A stretch of 64,000 nucleotides of DNA from Styela clava (lineage: Eukaryota > Chordata > Ascidiacea > Stolidobranchia > Styelidae): positions 15,314,001 through 15,378,000 of the forward strand of contig NC_135251.1 in assembly GCF_964204865.1 (NCBI RefSeq), in the 5' to 3' direction. Under the pieces are notes generated by a model, which did not search any database, was not told the DNA's origin, and worked only from the letters and a program-made list of their open reading frames with translations. Made by a program: the position numbers and the translations under genes. This document shows positions 25,317 through 37,046 of this stretch, in pieces; position 1 is the first letter of the stretch; every line of letters starts with the position of its first letter.

Positions 25317-25570
25317 TTATCGATCTTAAGATCAGTAAGTATATTGATAGGTATTTGTCTGTCTGTGTGTATGTATGTCTGTGTGTCTGTTAGATGAACG
25401 CGATATCTCACGAACGCGTGGTTGAATCTGCTCCAAATTTTGCATTTGCATGCATCTTACACAGGACCAGAAGCCTATAGATTTTGGGTTAATTATGTCG
25501 TATAATTAGCGAGTTATTAACTAATTACCGATCTAAGATCGATAAGTCTTCGGTCTCCGACCGATATTCT
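25317..25570. repeat. Dispersed repeat 'TATCGAT/GTCTGTCTG', copy 3
   Basis: Uninterrupted copy from CTTATCGATCTTAAGATC through GCGATATCTCACG and GTCGTATAATTAGCGAGTTA to ACCGATCTAAGATCGATAAG. Between copies 2 and 3 a degenerate pair of TTTGACACAAAnTATAGGAT blocks (about 25020 and 25152) forms a further local repeat. Confidence 0.8.
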
Positions 25571-25689
25571 CGTTCAGATATTATTGAGTTCCGTTAGTGG
25601 CTTTCCTTTTCCCCAGGAAAAATTACAAACCCTTCAAGTCTAAATGTTCTCAGCCAAGAGTCCAACGATGGCTTCACACACTGTAGTTA

Positions 25690-26740
25690 AAAATGGCTAT
25701 GTCCCTGCTAAAATGGTTATGTCCCTACTAAAATGGCTATGACCCTTCTGAAATTGCGATACCGATATTTTCAAACTAAAATGGCTATGTTCCTTTTTAA
25801 AATGCAATCGCAATATTTTCCTACTAAAATGACTATGTGCCTAATAAAATGGCTATCTCCCCGATATTTTTCTACTAACATGGCTATGTCCCTTCTAAAA
25901 TTGCAATCTCGATATTTTTCTACTAAAATGGGTATGTCCCTTCTAAATTGCGATCCCGATATTTTCCTACTAAAATGGCCATGTCGTTACTAAAATGGCT
26001 ATGTCCGCTATGTCTCTACTAAAATGGCTATGTCCCTTTCTAGAATTGCGATCACTATATTTTCCCAGTAAAATGACTATGTCCGCTATGTACCTTCTAA
26101 GTTGCGATCCTGATATTTTACTACTAAAATGGCTATGTCCCTTCTAGAATTGCGATCCCTATATTTTCCTACTAATATGGCTATGTCCGCTATGTACCTT
26201 ATAAATTGCGATCCCGATATTTTCCTACTAAAATGGCTATGTCCTTTTTAAAATGCAATCGCGATATTTTACTACTAAAATGGCTATGTCCCCGATATTT
26301 TTCTACTTACATGACATAGCCATGTTAGTAGGGACATAATTAAATTAGAAGGAAAATATCGATATTTCAATTTTAGAAGGAACATAGGCAGTGGTGGGAT
26401 TCAGTCGGTTCGCGCCGCTCCACGGAATTTTATGAGATCAGCGAACCTGTTAGCTTTACTGGTTACTATCGATGTTCTGTTTGTAACAGAACCGGTTGAA
26501 AAATATGACGTTTGTGATGTAACCGGCTGACAAAAAATTTGAATCCCACCACTGGACGTAGGTCCTAGGTATTTTAGTAGGGACATAGAAGACATAGCCA
26601 TTTTAGTAGGGACATAGCGAACATACCGTAGCCATTTAAGTAGGAAAATATCGGGATCGCAATTTAGAAGGGTCATAGTCCAGTAGTCATTTTAGTAGGG
26701 ACGTAGCGGACATATGGAACATAGCCATTTCATAACTACC
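25690..26740. repeat. Inverted minisatellite array, ~48-bp unit
   Basis: Degenerate units built from CTACTAAAATGGCTATGTCC, CTTCTAAAATTGCGATC and CGATATTTTC run forward from 25690 to about 26308. They then run in reverse complement (GGGACATAGCCATTTTAGTA) to about 26740, so the array has a palindromic centre near 26308. The reverse arm is interrupted by a MITE at 26389-26554. Unit length 48 is a multiple of three, which produces repetitive spurious ORFs. Confidence 0.9.
26389..26554. mobile_element. hAT MITE with CAGTGGTGGGATTC ends, copy 1
   Basis: Begins CAGTGGTGGGATTCAG and ends GAATCCCACCACTG. Flanking octamers AACATAGG and GACGTAGG agree at 6 of 8. The interior carries AACCGGTT-type motifs and matches the copy at 42880-43038 in inverse orientation. 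Confidence 0.88.
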
Positions 26741-27612
26741 CTTCCACACCTATGGTATGACAGAATGGGTGGCGACAAGGAGAAAGTGACAGTGACGCGA
26801 ATCATCAGGATGTAAAACTTCCTCATTTTGAACAAAATCTGAAAATGGCCGATAATGAATTATCGAGTCTATAGAGTGTGACAGTCTTCATTAGTTGTAG
26901 CATTGTTCTTTCGGATCCTTTTATTATTAGCCTAGATTAAATGAAAACATTTACATAGACAGGAATAGAAAAATCCTATTGCAGTATTGAGCCTTCAAAT
27001 TTGTTTTCATTTTTTTGTTTTACATGCATGGACTCGTCAACAGCCTCCCAGTTCACAGTTCCTACCAAAACCACCCTCATTCTGTCATTGCAGAACCAGA
27101 TATTTATCCATACCAAAGTACTGTTCATATTAAATAGGGACTACTGTGTTAGTTTTTATACATGTTGCATTTGTATAACTGTATAAAGAAAGAAATTAGA
27201 CAAAATGCCAGGTTGGCTTTTGTCAGAGTTTTGAATTTTGTTCAAGCATAGAGAATGTCTGAATGTATTTGACTGAGTTCTAGATGAATTATTACAATTG
27301 GAAATTGAGAGTCAATATAGTAATCTGTTTATAAGTTGGGGTTAGAATATTTTAGCAATTCAAATGATTGTTAGTGCAGTACATCACAGTTCTCCGATTC
27401 CAAGAATAGCCCCCACAATAAAAGACATCAGGTATAACAGTGAGTGCACCCCTCATTTACGGGATAGACCTATAGACAGGGTCTTTATATCGGCCCAAAT
27501 CGCGGAACCGATACCTAATGTGTTAATCGTGCTACTATTTGTAGCTTAAAATTAGAATTACGATTTGTAAATACTGCATAGGCTATAGTTGCTATATTAT
27601 GTTGAAAATATT

Positions 27613-27771
27613 GATACTCGTGTAGTATGTGAATCAAGTTAGGGTTAGGCGATAATTTCAGGTACAAATACTACGGGAGTCACTTGGCTATACCCCAAAC
27701 TCTCAATAGAACTAAAATAAGGAAAATTGGAATAAAATTATGTTCTAACCTTTTAATACAACGGGAGCGCC
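27613..27771. mobile_element. Short foldback element, copy 2 (8-bp TSD)
   Basis: Left end GATACTCGTGTAGTATGTG, right end ACGGGAGCGCC; exact 8-bp duplication AAAATATT at 27605-27612 and 27772-27779. The interior shares GTTAGGGTTAGGCGATAATT and CGGGAGTCACTTGGCTA with the other copies. Confidence 0.82.
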
Positions 27772-27910
27772 AAAATATTTTACCTGTTTAACTATTTATT
27801 ATGTATTTTGGGGCAACTGACCTTGATGACCTTAACGGTCGTATTGTTACAATCAAGTCATTTACCGAAAACTTTGCATCGTTATTTTGTATATATATAT
27901 ACCTTATGTC

Positions 27911-29681
27911 CAGGGGCGCAGCCAGGATTTTTTCAAGGGGGGGGGGGGTTACGGTGAAATAAAAACGCGTTTATAGGTCTTTAAAAAGATGTTCCGACGA
28001 TGGCAAAACAACATGTGCGTCGCTGTGTCTCATTAGCCTTTCTTTGCATGTCCTACTTTCAGCAATCGCCGACCATTCTCTTTGGTCAAAAAAAATCAAT
28101 CAACTTTTCATTTCAATGCGCCGTTAACTATATTACTGAAAGTGAATTCGTCGCAAATTCAAATTCCTGTGATATTTGCACATAACGCTTCTCTACTTTT
28201 AGCGGCGATTTATCAACATATTATTACCAGTTTGTTAATAATGCATGCTATTACTTTTGGCAACAGGGTTAAATTGGTTTATCGTTGTTTCAAGCAAGAA
28301 AACAAGCATTTGTTTTTTTCGCTTATTCAGCAATCGTAATTCAAATATTTCCCTATTCAAAAGAAAGTCTTCACTCCGCGGGGTGTCCTTGCGTTTTAGA
28401 GTTTCAAAGTGATGCCGAAAATGCCGATGATAGAGAAACACCGACACATGTGGCTATTTGTCGCCAGACCCTGCCCCCTTTGACAGGCGTCAATTCGTTT
28501 ATTTTGTTTTGGCATGTCCCATTTCAACCTTTTAGTAATCGCCGATTACTACCCCATTGTCAACAGTTAAATAAAATGCCATCGTCATGATTTTAATTGA
28601 AATACCGCAAAAAATGTAAAATAAGAATAGAATGAAATATTAGCAATCATGAAACATTAAGAAATAGCATAAATTAATGATATTTGCCAAATGCCAATGG
28701 TTCATAAACTATTTTTGAGTGCGTCACGAAATATCAATCCATTTCCAAAATAAATATATTTGATGTTCCCGTATTTATAACTTCATAAAACGATTACAAT
28801 CATTTAAAAACAAGCTCATGTATCGTACTGATTGGGAACGTCTTTCAATGTAAAACTCTTGCTTGTTGCAATTAACTGTTAATAAATTCTAATTTTTATT
28901 GCAACGCATCGAGACCTATATTACTGAAAGTGAAATCGTCGCGAATTTGAAATCCCGCGCCCGTGATAGCTGCATTCTGCGCATAGCGCTTCTTCACTTT
29001 CAGCGATAATTTAACTATAATAATTTAATTATAATTTAATAACATATTGTTACCAGTTTATTGAAAAGATCTGGAAGACAACGCATGTAACTGCTTTTCG
29101 CAGACAGACGATTCCAAACGAGTCTTGGACGAGTTTGCTACCCAAAAATCTCGAAGATTGAACATTATTCTTTAAAAAAAAATTTCCATAAGATTGAACA
29201 TTATATTACGATACTTTTTACTCGAAGATTGAACATTATTTTGCAATGCTTTGTTTTCGAAGATTGAATATTATTTTATGACACCTTTTTTCGATGCTGC
29301 CACATTTGGCAATCCTTTGTTAATGAACCATACATTTCCAATAATTCATTTTGTTATTTGCTTATGATCCTGGTGCCATCGCTTGTTAAAGATGCACTAC
29401 AATTACATAACTAAAATTCGTAATTAGCGATAAGCCGATAACCAACGATAACATATGTGATTAAAAGTATGGATGCGTTGAATGTGGCGAGGCGAGAGCG
29501 CGCTTGTGGAATAGTTTTGACGGCAATAGTGTGATACGTCCGTTGCTATTTGTGTCAAGTGAAAGGTAGTACAATTGTATTTAAAAATGTTTAGTGTAGA
29601 TTGTCACAAAGTGTAGATTCCAAAGGGGGGGGGGGGGGGGGGGTTACGACCCATGTAACCTCCCCCCTGGCTGCGCCCCTG
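27911..29681. mobile_element. 1.77-kb hAT-like element with G-tract termini (8-bp TSD)
   Basis: Begins CAGGGGCGCAGCCAGG and ends CCTGGCTGCGCCCCTG, with exact 8-bp duplication CTTATGTC at 27903-27910 and 29682-29689. Poly-G runs lie just inside both ends (near 27938 and at 29624-29643, about 20 G). The interior contains a diverged internal direct repeat (blocks near 28120 and 28918 sharing TATATTACTGAAAGTGAA) and four tandem CGAAGATTGAACATTATT-type units near 29140-29280. No transposase frame. Confidence 0.92.
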
Positions 29682-30494
29682 CTTATGTCTGTATGTTTTG
29701 TTTTCTGGTTTGGCAAAAGCAATAAATTCCCTCATGTATATCTTATATCTATATGCCACATATATATTACCAAACTGCAAAAGATTCTCATATTTACCAT
29801 GAAAAATGGTTTTCACCATTTTTGGTGGAGCTGAAATCCAACATTTCAGAAGCTTGGATAACCCCTGTTCAATTGTTAAATAAGTTAACTACTGTAGATA
29901 AATAAAAAAAAGTTTCAGAACTTTCTAAGTGAGGGGGGGGGGGGGCTCACAAAAGGCTTGCGGGTATAGTTTAGATACATGTTCATAAGGATAGACAAAG
30001 GTCATCTTCCAGGATTCCTGTAATGGTTTCAATAACTATTTGGTTCTTTTTGCTTATATTCATCTGCATCCATGCCCGAACAAATTGTTGGCAAACTTGT
30101 CATGCCTGTATTCACATGTCTCTCTTTGAAGCAGGCAAGATGGTACCAAATAATTTCAACAAATTTATTTCGGGTATAACTTGTATCTATTCGATTGATT
30201 GATTTACCGATAACCAGACCTTTTTTGACTTACTACCGACCCTTTCTCCAAATGAACCAACTAAGATAGGTGAAGGTAGGTAAGATAGGCGCTTGTATAT
30301 CTAAGATATCTACGACAGCAATGTAAGATATCAGTGGCTGCCTGTACCCGGCTTTGTTATGAGCGAAATGTGCGAGTAACCGCCAAACTGGAATGAAAAA
30401 ATTTCAATGAATAAAACATACACTAAAAATGACTTAATCTTATAGACCTACAATTTACACAAATTCAGTATAAACTTAATGTTTTTTATTACAT

Positions 30495-31032
30495 TTGTCC
30501 AGATGTTTGGCATCTCTTTTGGGCTGATTTAGCTGTGCTTTTACCTGCAACAGTTTCATGGTTCGAAATTGATCTTTAAATTTGTCATATTGACTGCTGT
30601 GCTTATTCTGATAATGTCTAATTAAATTGTATTTTTTTTATTGTACTGATAGGAAAGTGACAAATTGAACAGTGTGCTTTGAAATTTTGAAAAATGCATA
30701 GAAATATTGCAACACCCATTTTTATTGAAAATGCGACCTTCTTATGTACTTTGCATTTCTTCTTAATCACTGAAGTGTTTTTTTGCTAGCTTGAGGTGTG
30801 TCCATAATCTCGTCAAAACGAAAACAAAAAAATTTGTAATTTTTTAAAACTACTTTCTGTAAATTGTTGTGTTCTGCGTGGATAATCAATTTCAATTAAA
30901 AGGTATGAAAAAAGTATTACATTTAGATAAAAAAAAACTTACAAAATGTAACAATCATTGTTTATCGCTCGAGGACGTTGGAAGTTCCATGGGGCTGCAT
31001 GAGCACCGTGGGCTGCGAGTTTGAGACCCCTG
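30495..31032 (-). pseudogene. Decayed hAT transposon 5' part with BED-finger transposase fragment
   Basis: The element end at 31032, read on the minus strand, is CAGGGGTCTCAAACTCGCAG. About 340 bp inside it on the same strand is a BED-type zinc finger: HCSIC (about 30670-30685), then after one frameshift NLIRHYQNKHSSQYDKF (about 30580-30635) and a basic tail. This C-x2-C...H-x4-H pattern is that of hAT transposases of the ZBED/GTF2IRD2 kind. The frameshift and an early stop make it a pseudogene. The opposite end was not found. Confidence 0.7.
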
Positions 31033-31062
31033 GTATAGATATAGGTAGTTTTAAACTGCAAT

Positions 31063-34000
31063 ATGGATAAAAGCGACAGCCATAAACAGGAAACTGAACA
31101 GAATCGGCTATCAGGTACGCACGTTGCATGTTTTAGCTTTGCTCGAAATATTTTCACATTCTTCCTGAAACGGGGAATTTTTGTGTATACCTATGGAAAG
31201 CCTAATCTTTTGTTTTCCAGAGAATGGAAGCCAGGCTCCATTATCAGACCGAATGAGAGAAGAACCGTCATCAAATGTTGTGCCGGAAGTAAATGATGCA
31301 GGTGAGAAGCTTTTGTGAGATTTCAAAAAAATATAGAGGCTGACTCTTTGTTTGTGATTCGTGCTAGCGTTAACAATACGCTCGCTACCACACCCTGCGT
31401 GGGTTCGAATCCCGTTAGAAATAATAATGTGCGAGAAGATTGCTAGACAGTCTAATCAATTAATTGTTATTATTTGTATTCACATTTCGGCACAGGCACT
31501 GTCACATAACTATTTGTTTTTGTATTCTACACAACTTTCAATCATCACAATATTTACAACATTACAAGTAAGCTTTGCCCGTGAAATTTATTTTCTCGGG
31601 ATTATGTAGGCCTACTCTGTTCATTAATTTATTCCAGTATGATTGTCATGATGTGTTTTCACTTGTGTGAGTGTGGGTGAATGGACAAGCGCTGGGTACA
31701 GCATTCTTTTTAAACCTGTATACAGGTTTTGCCCATTTTCCCGATCTTTAAGTTGTCCTGAACTGTGTTTTTTTTTTTATTTGTGTTTTGTGTTGTACAC
31801 GAAAGTTCGAAATAAAATTGTATTGTATTGGTTCACGTAATCGCTGGTCGGTTCGACTTCCTCTGGCATCAAGTTCATGCATCTAAAACAAATAACTGGT
31901 TTACTATCTCATACCCCACAAAAACTGTTAACCGGACGAGAGGCTGTGATTCGTCATATGCTTATGTCGTCTAATTGGCCTTCCTCTTTTCCGGGATAAA
32001 TAGCCTATATAGGTTAATCCTTTTGTACATACCGGTATATCGTGATTTTATTTGAGACTGGTTCTGAACCATGACCTTTTGTCTAAAACTAGTAGAATGA
32101 ATCATTTGAAGATATCTAGTTTTGAGTTTGCTTATACACTTATTTTTTCAGCTTGATAATCATGCTTAGCTGATGCTTTGTTTAATTGTCGTCAAATTTT
32201 ACAGATGCAGCAAAAACGTTCAAACCTGATGATAAACAACAGGCAATCTGCTCTCAAACCTCAGAAACTGGAAATCTCGTAGAATTATCAGCAGGTAAAT
32301 TTGTACAGGTTTCTACGGGTCTCGAGCTTGAAGGTATGTTTCATTGTATAATGAAATTATATTCTCAAAGTCTTTTACCAGAGATTAAACTTTGATCGCT
32401 CGAGTTGAAAACTAAAACTATGCTTTATCGTTTTTGATATTGCAACAAATCGGGGCTGTGATCCAGAAACAAATACCATTTCAAGTGTGGATAACTTTCT
32501 AATAATCTCAATATTTTTTGTTTCAAATCCTGTTTAATTAGATAGCCTACATCTCAATTTCAGTGGTTGAAACATATTTGCTTGAAGCTAACTACATCTT
32601 GTCATGCTTTTGTCTGAATATCGTGATATTCAAGATTTTGTCTTACAATCTTCGAGTTGTGTACCCTATTCCTAAATATTTCTGATCTCTAGACCAGGGC
32701 TTCCCAAACTATGGAAATTTAGGTTCCGCGAAGAAAACACCATTTTTATTCAAAGCACAATATCTATTGTACTTTTTAGACTCTTGATTCGAAACAAAAT
32801 TATTAAAACTAGTGTAAAACTAAAATCTCACGTTCCGAGTGAATGCATCATTATATCGTGTTTCCCCGGAAATAAGATATTGTCTTCAATTTTCTTCCGA
32901 AAAAAAACTAGGGCTTATTTTTAGGGTCTTTTTTAATTTTTCAAAAACAAAATTACAAAGTAGAGAATTACAACTTACAAGAATATTAATAATACAAAAT
33001 ATGAAAAACGATTTCGATTCACTTATAAATAACAGGTTTTTATACAAAATAACTGCTAAACACAAATTACAATCAATTTGAAACAAGTAGGAAAGATTTC
33101 TTACTATCGACTAGATCTTAAAAAAATTTGCTTTATCGACTAGGTCTCATTTTAAGGGGAGGGCTTATATTAAAATTCAGCCTAGCTCGTATATTCAGGC
33201 TGGGTCCTATTTTCTGGGAAGCACAGTAGAATCATGGCGCTTGCATAACAATGCCTATTCTTATCGTAAGACCCGATTTGCTGAGTGCGCTTCGAAAATT
33301 AAGAGATTTGTGTTGAATATTAACTACCGTAATATATACGAGGAAATATTAACATATTTTATTTATTCTAAGTTTTATTGTTCCTTATTATTGTAAAGGA
33401 TGTGTATAATAATCAATGAATTCATTTTACCTTTCTATGTTGTTTAGTTTCGGTTATGTATTGTTACGTAACAGTAGAGGTAAACCCTACTTGCTGCAAT
33501 TTCGTTGGCTGCAGTTTATTTTTTTTACTGAACAGAGATTAGCGAATAGGAGTGATTTTTTAGCATTTTGAAGAAAATAAGGAAGAGAAGTTAACCTTTT
33601 GCCTTTATTCATTAGGCTCACATGTTTATAAACTTCAGAAGGCATAAAGTACACATTTACGATGATAAAATTGTATTTTATTCGAATGCACCTTTTTTTC
33701 GTGTAGGTGCGCCTCGAGTTTATTTGGCGCCGCATGAACCACTGTCTTGTGCTAAATTTGATCATTAAGAGTGAGTAACAATGTCGGATATAGACCATGT
33801 CGTCGGTGGCCAGACATCGTAATTCATAATCATTGAGGCCTGCATCAACAAACATTGAGCCACGGCTGGACTTGTGATGCAGCAAAAAACATTCGCACCC
33901 ATCACACTGAGTAATTGAGTAACGTTAATCTGAGTGAATATATGTTTGTTTAGGAAGCCCTGCTCTGATCAATAAATTGCGATATTTGTAATTAGTACAC

Positions 34001-35531
34001 AGATTGCAATCTCTGCTAAACGTGAAATAACCCTCGCACAAAATGTTAGAAAATGGTTGTTTTTACATTCACAGAAAACAAAATTGAAGATGGAACCTCT
34101 ACAATCATCTATAATACAAATAAGTGCCTGGGAAAAAGAGTTTATGCGGGAAAAATAGTAAGGCAAGTGGTCGTACAGGATAAATTAGCTGTCAAACTTC
34201 GAACTATTGATAGAAGCTTGTCACAAGAAGATATTGATAAACAGTATTTGGATGAAATAAAAATTGCAATTAAGTTGCTTGCACATGACAATGTGGCCAG
34301 ATATGTAAAACATCTCACATGCTACCTTTCCAACGAACTTACTGTTGTTATTGTCACAGAGCTATGCAACCACGAGAAATTAGAAAGCCATTTGCCTGGA
34401 TTCTCAATAGAAGAAAAAAAAATATTGCTTGTACAACTTTGTCATGGTCTAAAACATATCCATGCAAAGCAGATTACCCACAGAGATCTCAAACCAAGCA
34501 ATGTGCTGCTTTCAATAGATGGAAAACATATCAAAATTATTGATTTTGGAATCAGCAAGGAGTTTGCATTAGATGAAAATAAAACAATTACCAGATCATC
34601 CGGGTTTAGTGGAACCCTTGGTTGGGTTGCATCAGAAATGTGTCCAGACGACCGATCCAAAGAATTTGAAGCTTGGGTCAAGGCTGATTTATATTCATTA
34701 GGTCTTGTTATTTATTTTATTTTCACTGATGGAGAACACCCTTATCAAGGAGATCGTTTTGATAAGCATCAAAGTATAAAGATGAAGAAAAAACCAAATT
34801 TTTCTGTCATTGAAGATGCCAAACAATTCCATGAAAGGTATTTACTTATTGATCTCCTGAAGATCATGCTCAGTCATGAACCAGACGCTCGTCCTGGAAT
34901 TGAAAAAATACTTCAGCATTGCTTTACATGGAAGGAAGAAAAGAAAATGAACTTCATTCATGTTTGCCATCGATATTTTGAACAACCATGTGATGAAGAC
35001 AAGGAAATGCCAAAGAGAAAAGCAAAAAGAAAATTAGAGAGCAATGGATCTGTGGAACAGAGAATGGCATACGTTGTCAAAGAAAGCATTGATACTTATA
35101 GCAGTGATGACAGTCAAGATTCAGTCCAGTTTGACCCTCCAAATGAAGAGGTACCACAGGACAATAACGAACTTGTGCGGACCGAAAAAGAAGATGAAGC
35201 GTTGAAAAGAATTTATGAAATTGTTAGCGAGAACTGGGTTGAATTGATATTGAAAAAACTGGAAGATCCCAACGATGGAAATTGCAACCCATATAAGAAC
35301 AGCTTTACTGATCTAGTTCGTTGTATTCGAAACACTCATGAATATTATGATAAGAAATCAAAAATAGTGAAATCCAAACTTGGTTCAAAAGATAGAGGCA
35401 TGTGGAACTTTTTCGCTTTAAACTTTCCAGAGCTCTTCATATACCTATTCCATCTCATGAAAAATGGATTAGAAGGAGATGACAAGAAAAACTACTTGCA
35501 AAAAGAGGCAAAGAATTGTGCATTGCCGTAA
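31063..35531 (+). CDS. IRE1/RNase L-like protein kinase with C-terminal KEN domain
   Basis: Four coding exons, 31063-31114, 31221-31301, 32205-32333 and 34075-35531, with all junctions in phase 1, give 572 residues. Residues 1-90 are polar and disordered; no signal peptide, membrane segment or ankyrin repeats are present, unlike IRE1 or RNase L. The kinase domain (about 100-380) keeps the ATP-binding Lys of LAVKL (about 128), HRDLKPSNVLL (Asp about 225), IDFGISK (Asp about 244) and the GTLGWVASEM activation segment typical of IRE1. The C-terminal KEN nuclease fold (about 380-560) shows NPYKNSFTDLVRCIRN and FALNFPELFIYLFHLMKNG. A roughly 65-residue acidic insertion with a basic PKRKAKRK patch splits its N-terminal part. 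KEN Tyr, Arg and Asn are retained (494, 506, 507), but the catalytic His position is Tyr 511. Kinase activity is plausible; RNase activity is doubtful. Introns 2 and 3 hold a SINE-like repeat and a hAT. Confidence 0.92.
31340..31835 (+). mobile_element. Probable tRNA-derived SINE in intron 2 of the kinase-KEN gene
   Basis: The head contains an RNA polymerase III B-box-like GGGTTCGAATCCC (about 31399-31411) and an A-box-like GCTAGCGTTAAC about 40 bp upstream, as in tRNA-derived SINEs. The 3' end is a short AAATAAAATTGTATTGTATTGG tail of LINE-like TTGTA repeats. No clear target duplication was found, and only one copy is in the window. Confidence 0.5.
32695..33962. mobile_element. hAT-like element in intron 3 of the kinase-KEN gene
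   Basis: Begins CAGGGCTTCCCAAACTATGG and ends GGAAGCCCTG. Flanking octamers CTCTAGAC and CTCTGATC agree at 6 of 8. The right half (about 33470-33720) is related, in inverse orientation, to sequence at 47270-47540. Another MITE is nested at 32857-33225. No transposase frame. Confidence 0.75.
32857..33225. mobile_element. MITE with GTGTTTCCCCGGAAATAAGA ends, nested
   Basis: Left end CGTGTTTCCCCGGAAATAAG, right end CCTATTTTCTGGGAAGCAC (its approximate inverse), with AGGGCTTATnTTnA motifs inside both ends. These termini are typical of a widespread animal MITE type. Confidence 0.65.
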
Positions 35532-36899
35532 GAATCCCTTATCGAATCGTGTCTTTGGCATTGAAAAACTATTTCATGACCACATATATCTAAAAAACAA
35601 GAAATCTCACTTCATTCATCTCTTCGGGACACAAGAGCGTCAAGGGATGAATATGAAGTTTAGGGATTATAAATCTTTCATTCATTGTTTAAATCCTTTT
35701 TAGTACTTGATATTTTTTCAGAATTTGATCATACATGGCCAATTATGTCATCAACAGACGAAAAATCACCAAATTATAAGTTGACACTTTTTTAGTTGGC
35801 TTTTCTGGTATGCATCATACAAGGCTGAGAAACACATAACATCGTTGTTTAATTTGGATTTTAATTGTTAAAACAAAGAGATCTCATCAATGACCGTTCA
35901 TTTCAGTCACTCGCTGTTATTCAATCAAGAATTGGCTGATTTTCTCGATTATTAAGCATGCGTCACTCCCATAGTTTTACACTGATTGTTTAAATATGCA
36001 TTAAACTACCTTTCTTCTTATAGTCAAACTATGTATGTCTGAGAAATTCTGACCTTGGGGCGACTAATGACATTAGGCCGACGAAACGTTACAGAAATAT
36101 ATTGGTGTTAGTTGGCAGCAAGACTCTTGGAATTACTAAAGAAATTGCAAAACTGTAAATCATCGAATATCATTGTCAGGAGATACGAAGCGTTAGAAAA
36201 AAGGGGTTTGAATCTCGGGATCCCAACCCCAGTTGGAATAGCTAGAAAAAACTCAAAAACGTTCTGCTATTAGATATAAATATACGCTAAAATTGTTCTG
36301 TGGGCCGCACGGAATGCATCGGCATGACAGGGTTTGGACTACCCTGGTCTACCTTATTAAAAGACTCTTAGACTCACTACTAGATCGTTGAAATGCGATC
36401 GTGGAACCGCCACATAGTGCAAATAGTTCATTGGTCCAATTGTTGAGGAGAAAAAAGATTTTTTTTTTAAACAAAAATGCAACAACAAGAAATACTAAAA
36501 AGAAATAACAATTTAAGTAAACGACAGTCTTTTTTTTCATCCAAAATAGGAAATTATTCTTTAATAATTATAATGACTTCTCTGCGATCGCCAGGAGTTG
36601 CGTAGATTCCAAACCTACCATACGTTTACAAAATTCATGGTATCCTGCCTACAACACTAAAATATTTTTCAATTACCATCACTCATTCCTTACAGGTTTG
36701 ATTCACAGGGTCTAATCTAGTTACTTCTTAATTAGGAAGACAATGTTTGGAACTAGTAATTGTATCTCACAGTTACTTCGTCTACAAAAATGAGGCTTGA
36801 TGGTTTTGTCTATAACTTACTCTATTTTTTACTCTTCAAATTTTACTCAAATTGAATTGTAAAAGTAAATTAAACAACCAGAAAAAAAAAAAAAATAAT
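35532..36899. other. Intergenic region between kinase-KEN gene and paralog B
   Basis: The two genes converge here, so both 3'UTRs must lie within it. A single hAT-like right terminus (GTGGGCCGCAC...GGACTACCCTG) is visible at about 36300-36345 without a partner. No gene recognised. Confidence 0.45.
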
Positions 36900-37046
36900 T
36901 CATTATCACTATTCAACAATTTATATTAAAAAAAATGCAAAAATCGAATAGATGAAATAAAAACACAGCCAGATGATATGGACGTTAAATGAGAAGCATC
37001 ATTGCATAGAAATGGTCATGTTCACATGACATTAAAGTAAATGTTT

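Noticed and set aside
25733-25993. Repetitive ORF (KMAMSLLKLQSRYF-like units)
   Set aside because: Produced by the 48-bp minisatellite, whose unit length is a multiple of three; no gene signals.
31348-31425. Possible tRNA gene
   Set aside because: Only the B box is convincing; no acceptor-stem pairing or anticodon arm could be drawn. A SINE head is more likely.
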